Shown: one piece after another, positions 5,300 to 8,605 of the stretch
How the letters are laid out: each line of letters starts with the position of its first letter
How positions within the stretch are numbered: position 1 is the stretch's first letter
Assembly (NCBI GenBank): GCA_013697395.1
Contig: JACCWY010000325.1
Coordinates: forward strand, 1 to 8,605
DNA: 8,605 nucleotides
From: Chloroflexota bacterium
GTDB lineage: Bacteria; Chloroflexota; Limnocylindria; QHBO01
Reading direction: 5' to 3'
Position numbers and translations under genes: made by a program
The notes under the pieces: model-generated
What the model saw: the letters and a program-made list of their open reading frames with translations, nothing else
Databases searched by the model: none
What the model was told of the DNA's origin: nothing

Positions 5300-5329
5300 T
5301 TGACACTCTCGCTCGCGGGGTGCTACCTT
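5300..5329 (+). promoter_or_regulatory. groESL promoter
   Basis: A perfect -35 TTGACA (5300-5305) is followed after 18 bp by TACCTT (5324-5329), a weak -10 matching three of six. Transcription would begin near 5336, placing the CIRCE operator over the start site, the usual arrangement for HrcA repression. Confidence 0.65.
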
Positions 5330-5334
5330 GCTGC

Positions 5335-5361
5335 TTGGCACTCTCTTAGGTCGAGTGCCAG
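5335..5361. promoter_or_regulatory. CIRCE operator (HrcA binding site)
   Basis: TTGGCACTC (5335-5343), a 9-nt spacer (5344-5352) and GAGTGCCAG (5353-5361). This matches the CIRCE pattern TTAGCACTC-N9-GAGTGCTAA at 15 of 18 arm positions with exact spacing, and the two arms are complementary at 8 of 9 bases. CIRCE is bound by the repressor HrcA, which is released under heat or unfolded-protein load. It sits about 100 nt before groES. The hrcA gene itself is not in the window. Confidence 0.92.
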
Positions 5362-5457
5362 CCATGGGTCGCATCGATCCGGCCTGGCGCTCCCGCGAGA
5401 ACCTCTAATCGGCACCAAGGCGCACGGGTTGCGCACGCAAGGAGGCACCACGCACAG

Positions 5458-5775
5458 ATGACCAGCACGGTCAGCGGTACGGCCACCCAGCTGAAGCCCC
5501 TGGGTAGCAACGTCATCGTCAAGCCGACCCCGCGCGAGGAGATGACGAAGAGCGGCATCGTCCTGCCCGACACCGCCAAGGAGCGCCCGCAGGAGGGCAC
5601 CATCGTGGCCGTCGGTACCGGACGCACGCTCGACAACGGCTCACGCGAAGAGATCGAGGTCGCAGTCGGCCAGAAGGTCCTCTTCCAGAAGTACGCCGGC
5701 ACCGAGTTCAAGCTCGACGACGACGACGAGCTTCTCATCCTGAAGCACGCCGACATCCTGGCGATCGTCGAGTAG
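5458..5775 (+). CDS. groES: Co-chaperonin GroES (Hsp10)
   Basis: A 105-residue subunit of the heptameric lid that caps GroEL and encloses folding clients. The GroES domain starts at LKPLGSNVIVKPTP (12-25). The mobile loop EEMTKSGIVLPDTAKERP carries the Ile-Val-Leu tripeptide (34-36) that docks on GroEL. VGQKVLFQKYAGTEF and a C-terminal LILKHADILAIVE complete the fold. About ten residues at the N terminus (STVSGTATQ) are extra relative to the typical 95-100 residue protein. ATG 5458 has AAGGAGG (5439-5445) upstream with a rather long 12-nt spacer; no later start would keep the first conserved strand. It is the first gene of the HrcA-type operon, 67 nt before groEL. Confidence 0.96.
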   Translation: MTSTVSGTATQLKPLGSNVIVKPTPREEMTKSGIVLPDTAKERPQEGTIVAVGTGRTLDNGSREEIEVAVGQKVLFQKYAGTEFKLDDDDELLILKHADILAIVE

Positions 5776-5795
5776 ACGAACCGATCAACCGATAC

Positions 5796-5816
5796 CGCCG
5801 CGCGCCCAGCGCGGCG
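5796..5816 (+). other. Intercistronic hairpin between groES and groEL
   Basis: CGCCGCGC (5796-5803) pairs perfectly with GCGCGGCG (5809-5816) around a 5-nt loop. It lies 21 nt after the groES stop and 7 nt before the groEL Shine-Dalgarno. With no T-run it is unlikely to terminate. A hairpin here could mark an mRNA processing or stability site, as has been described in groESL messages of other bacteria; that role is inferred. Confidence 0.5.
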
Positions 5817-5842
5817 AACGAACGAGGAGGAAGAGAAGAACC

Positions 5843-7468
5843 GTGGCGAAGCAGCTGCTGTTCGAGGAAGAGGCGCGGCGCTCCCTGAAGCGCGGCGTGG
5901 ACAAGATGGCCGATGCCGTCAAGGTCACGCTCGGCCCCAAGGGCCGTTACGCCCTGCTCGACAAGAAATTCGGCGCACCGACGATCACGAACGACGGTGT
6001 CACCATCGCACGCGACATCGAGCTCGAGGACCCGTACGAGAACATGGGTGCTCAGCTGCTCGAGGAGGTCGCGACCAAGACGAACGACGTGGCCGGTGAC
6101 GGCACCACCACCAGCATCGTGCTGGCCCAGGCCATCATCACCGAGGGCCTCAAGAACGTCACCGCCGGCGCCAGCCCGATGGGCCTCAAGCGCGGCCTGG
6201 AGAAGGGCGTCGCGGCCATCGTGGACGAGATCAAGCGCCTGTCGAAGCCGGTCCTGACCACCGACGACATCGCGCACATCGCCGCGATCAGCGCCCGCGA
6301 CGACGAGATCGGCGCAATGATCGCCGACGTGATGGACAAGGTCGGCAAGGACGGCGTCGTCACGGTCGAGGAGTCGCAGGGACTGAAGCTCGAGAAGGAG
6401 TTCGTCGAGGGCATGCAGCTCGATCGCGGCTATCTGTCCGCCTACATGGTCACCTCGGCCGACGGCGGGAAGATGGAGGCCACGCTCGACCAGCCGTACG
6501 TGCTGGTGACGGACAAGAAGATCAGCGCGGTCGTCGACATCCTCCCCACCCTCGAGAAGACGGTCTCGACCGGCAAGCCGCTCCTGATCATCGCCGAGGA
6601 CGTGGACGGCGAGGCGCTCGCCACGCTGGTGGTGAACAAGCTGAAGGGGACGATCAGCGTCCTGGCCGTCAAGGCCCCCGGCTTCGGCGATCGCCGCAAG
6701 GCCATGCTCGAGGACATCGCGACCCTGACCGGGGCGCGCGTCATCAGCGAGGAGGTCGGGCGCAAGCTCGATAGCGTCCAGCTCGAGGACCTCGGCCAGG
6801 CCCGCCGCGTGACGTCCACCAAGGACACGACCACGATCGTCGAGGGCAAGGGCGATCCGAACGCGATCAAGGCCCGCATCGGCCAGATCAAGCTGCAGAT
6901 CGAGGACACCACCAGCGACTTCGATCGCGAGAAGCTCCAGGAGCGTCTCGCCAAGCTCTCCGGCGGCGTCGCCGTCCTGAAGGTCGGCGCGGCGACCGAG
7001 GTCGAGCTCAAGGAGAAGAAGCACCGCATCGAGGACGCCGTGTCGGCGGCTCGCGCGGGCGTCGAGGAGGGCATGGTCGCCGGCGGCGGGTCGGTCCTCA
7101 TCCACTCGCTCCCGGCCCTGGACAAGGTCGAGGTGCTCGGCGACGAGCTGATCGGCGTCAACATCCTGCGCCGTGCGCTGGAGGAGCCGCTGCGCCAGAT
7201 CGCGATCAACGCCGGCCAGGAGGGCTCGGTCGTCGTCGAGGCGGTCCGCAAGCTCAAGCCCGGCAGCGGCTACGACGCGCAGAAGGGCGAGTACGGCGAC
7301 CTGTTTGCGTGGGGCGTCATCGACCCGGCCAAAGTCACGCGCTCGGCGCTCGAGAACGCCGCCTCCATCGCCGGCCTGCTCCTCACGACCGAGACGATCA
7401 TCACCGATCTCCCGGAGAAGGAGAGGGCGATGCCCGGCATGCCCCCCGGCGGAGGGATGGACTTCTAG
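5843..7468 (+). CDS. groEL: Chaperonin GroEL (Hsp60)
   Basis: A 541-residue subunit of the 14-mer ATP-driven folding chamber. The sequence is collinear with GroEL throughout: VKVTLGPKGRYALLDKKFG, NDGVTIARDIELEDPYENMG, VATKTNDVAGDGTTTSIVLA with catalytic Asp86, KAPGFGDRRKAMLEDIATLT, and EDAVSAARAGVEEGMVAGGG with Asp398, the second ATPase aspartate. The tail is short, MPGMPPGGGMDF, a reduced form of the Gly-Met-rich tail. In the equatorial motif Tyr-Ala replaces the usual Asn-Val after LGPKGR. GTG 5843 is the start; GAGGAGG (5824-5830) lies 12 nt upstream. It is co-transcribed with groES from the CIRCE-controlled promoter and followed by a strong terminator. Confidence 0.97.
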   Translation: MAKQLLFEEEARRSLKRGVDKMADAVKVTLGPKGRYALLDKKFGAPTITNDGVTIARDIELEDPYENMGAQLLEEVATKTNDVAGDGTTTSIVLAQAIITEGLKNVTAGASPMGLKRGLEKGVAAIVDEIKRLSKPVLTTDDIAHIAAISARDDEIGAMIADVMDKVGKDGVVTVEESQGLKLEKEFVEGMQLDRGYLSAYMVTSADGGKMEATLDQPYVLVTDKKISAVVDILPTLEKTVSTGKPLLIIAEDVDGEALATLVVNKLKGTISVLAVKAPGFGDRRKAMLEDIATLTGARVISEEVGRKLDSVQLEDLGQARRVTSTKDTTTIVEGKGDPNAIKARIGQIKLQIEDTTSDFDREKLQERLAKLSGGVAVLKVGAATEVELKEKKHRIEDAVSAARAGVEEGMVAGGGSVLIHSLPALDKVEVLGDELIGVNILRRALEEPLRQIAINAGQEGSVVVEAVRKLKPGSGYDAQKGEYGDLFAWGVIDPAKVTRSALENAASIAGLLLTTETIITDLPEKERAMPGMPPGGGMDF

Positions 7469-7481
7469 GGTCCACCCTTCC

Positions 7482-7525
7482 TTCGCAACCCTTTGCGAAA
7501 GGCCCCGGCTTCGGCCGGGGCCTTT
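7482..7525 (+). terminator. groEL terminator with two overlapping hairpins
   Basis: The main hairpin has a perfect 12-bp stem, AAAGGCCCCGGC (7498-7509) with its complement (7514-7525), and a stable TTCG tetraloop, followed by GTCGTTT. A smaller hairpin, TTCGCAA (7482-7488) with TTGCGAA (7493-7499), lies immediately upstream and shares bases 7498-7499, so the two compete at that edge. The unit begins 13 nt after the groEL stop. Confidence 0.88.
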
Positions 7526-7595
7526 GTCGTTTCCGGGCCGAATGTCTCTCCGCGACGACGACGATCTCGTCATGCGGCGGCCGGTCGGGGCGCCG

Positions 7596-7601
7596 TACAC
7601 T
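7596..7601 (+). promoter_or_regulatory. Possible -10 box of the dehydrogenase gene
   Basis: TACACT, four of six to consensus and similar in form to the TATACT before fpr, lies 41 nt before the ATG at 7643. No convincing -35 is visible at the right distance. The groEL terminator just upstream implies that a promoter is needed somewhere in 7526-7640. Confidence 0.35.
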
Positions 7602-7642
7602 CGGCCGGAACGCTGCCCCTGCCGCCAGATGAGGGAATCCAG

Positions 7643-8605
7643 ATGTCCGGTCACCTGCGCCGACGAAGCTTCGCCATCACGATCACGCTCGGCCTCTTCG
7701 CAGGGCTTCTGCCCCAGGCGGCAGCGGCGGCAGCGCCGGCGCTGACGGCCACCTCTGTCGCGAGCGGACTCTCGATCCCGTGGGACGTGGCCCTTGCCCC
7801 GGACGGGACCATGCTCGTCACCGAACGCGCGGGCCGCGTGCGCGTCTATGCCGGCGGCGTGGCCAACGCGCCGCTGCTGCAGACGATCACGATCCCCGAC
7901 GTGCGCGCGGTGGGCGAGTCGGGCCTGATGGGGATTGCCGTCGACGTCGACTTTGCCTCGAACCGGCACGTCTACATCTGCGCCTCCCGCCAGTACGGCG
8001 GCAATCCCTGGTGGAACGAGGTGCTGCGGTACACGGTCGCGCCGAACCACCTGTGGCACTCCCCCGTCATCCTTCTCACCGGCATGGCCGCGAACACCAT
8101 TCATGACGGCTGCGCACTGGAGATGGACCGGTTCGGCAAGCTGTGGGTCACCATGGGCGACGCCATCAACTCGAGCTGGTCCCAGAACCGCGCGAGCCTG
8201 AACGGCAAGGTCCTGCGGATCAACCGCGACGGCAGCATCCCGTCGGACAACCCGGTGATCGCCGGAACGCGCAACGCCGTGTACTCCATGGGACATCGCA
8301 ACCCGCAGGGCATCGCCTTCCGGCCGGGGACCGACCAGGTCTACGTGGTCGAGCACGGTCCGGAGCCGAACCACGGGGACGACGAGATCAACCTCATCCA
8401 GGCCGGCGGCAACTACGGGTGGCCGTGCTACACCGGCAATGGGCGGCCGTATCAGACCTCGGGCTGCGGCCCGGCCGGCAACTATCTCGCTCCGCGCTGG
8501 TCGTCCGGCGCCGGCGTGACGCTGGCGACCTCGGGGGCGTCCTTCGTCAACGGGCCGCAGTGGGGCGACTACAACGGCATGCTCTGGGTGTCGACGCTCA
8601 AGGAG
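7643..8605 (+). CDS. Exported PQQ-dependent glucose/sorbosone dehydrogenase-family protein, 3' truncated by window
   Basis: The first 321 codons, open to the window edge. The N terminus MSGHLRRRSFAITITLGLF has an Arg-rich n-region with RRSFAI, resembling a twin-arginine motif, then a hydrophobic core and an Ala-rich stretch suited to signal cleavage around residues 28-33, so the protein should be exported. The mature part is the GSDH beta-propeller: SIPWDVALAPDGTMLVTER, ESGLMGIAVDVDF, LNGKVLRINRDGSIPSDNP, MGHRNPQGIAFRPG, VEHGP and GGNYGWP. By comparison with soluble glucose dehydrogenase, His154 (in IHDGC, where relatives often have HNGG) would be the catalytic base and Arg219-Asn220 would contact PQQ. 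Relatives oxidise aldose sugars to lactones; the actual substrate is unknown. ATG 7643 has GAGGGA (7631-7636) 6 nt upstream. The remaining PQQ ligands and the C terminus lie outside the window. Confidence 0.88.
   Translation, partial: MSGHLRRRSFAITITLGLFAGLLPQAAAAAAPALTATSVASGLSIPWDVALAPDGTMLVTERAGRVRVYAGGVANAPLLQTITIPDVRAVGESGLMGIAVDVDFASNRHVYICASRQYGGNPWWNEVLRYTVAPNHLWHSPVILLTGMAANTIHDGCALEMDRFGKLWVTMGDAINSSWSQNRASLNGKVLRINRDGSIPSDNPVIAGTRNAVYSMGHRNPQGIAFRPGTDQVYVVEHGPEPNHGDDEINLIQAGGNYGWPCYTGNGRPYQTSGCGPAGNYLAPRWSSGAGVTLATSGASFVNGPQWGDYNGMLWVSTLKE

Noticed and set aside
5735..8374. 879-codon open frame antisense to groEL and the dehydrogenase
   Set aside because: It is the mirror of genes with high third-position GC; the peptide is a repetitive Asp/Leu/Arg/Val mixture without domains.

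Overview
The window is high-GC bacterial DNA with strong G/C preference at third codon positions in its genes. Gene content and style (a CIRCE/HrcA-type operator in front of groES-groEL, strong AGGAGG ribosome sites, TAtACT-like -10 boxes, start/stop-overlapping genes) suggest a free-living high-GC lineage such as a Chloroflexota-like or actinobacterial-type organism. The taxon is inference; no rRNA or other decisive marker is present.

Layout. (1) 1-137: a possible C-terminal remnant of an unrecognised gene. (2) 151-495, minus strand: a GYD-domain protein with a strong ribosome site and clear N-terminal half, whose frame is lost after about 57 residues at a run of five G; it reads as a pseudogene or a sequencing frameshift. 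(3) About 500-1700: 1.2 kb without a convincing gene but with unusual DNA/RNA architecture. It holds a degenerate array of heptamers (CRCNSGA) recurring every 12 bp (773-951), a 60-nt near-perfect hairpin (981-1040), a 28-bp inverted repeat framing smaller palindromes (1174-1331), two interleaved inverted repeats (1366-1402), an 85-nt two-stem structure (1476-1560) and a terminator-like hairpin (1581-1620). (4) 1777-5224: a tightly packed plus-strand cluster of ferredoxin/flavodoxin-NADP reductase (fpr), methionyl-tRNA synthetase (metG) and a TatD-family hydrolase. The stops overlap the next starts (GTGA and, probably, CTGA). A 76-residue single-pass membrane protein of unknown function follows, then a strong hairpin terminator. 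(5) 5300-7525: the groES-groEL chaperonin operon, with promoter, CIRCE operator, intercistronic hairpin and a GC-rich terminator. (6) 7643 to the window edge: the first 321 codons of an exported PQQ-dependent glucose/sorbosone dehydrogenase-family protein.

How they fit: the fpr-metG-tatD cluster is housekeeping (redox supply, tRNA charging, nucleic-acid or quality-control hydrolase) and its close spacing implies co-transcription and translational coupling. The chaperonin operon is a separate heat-shock unit insulated by terminators on both sides. The sugar dehydrogenase starts a new unit.

The two observations most worth following are the 12-bp-period heptamer array inside the structured non-coding block, and the methionyl-tRNA synthetase, which has every family landmark except the HIGH signature, where it reads ALHS.
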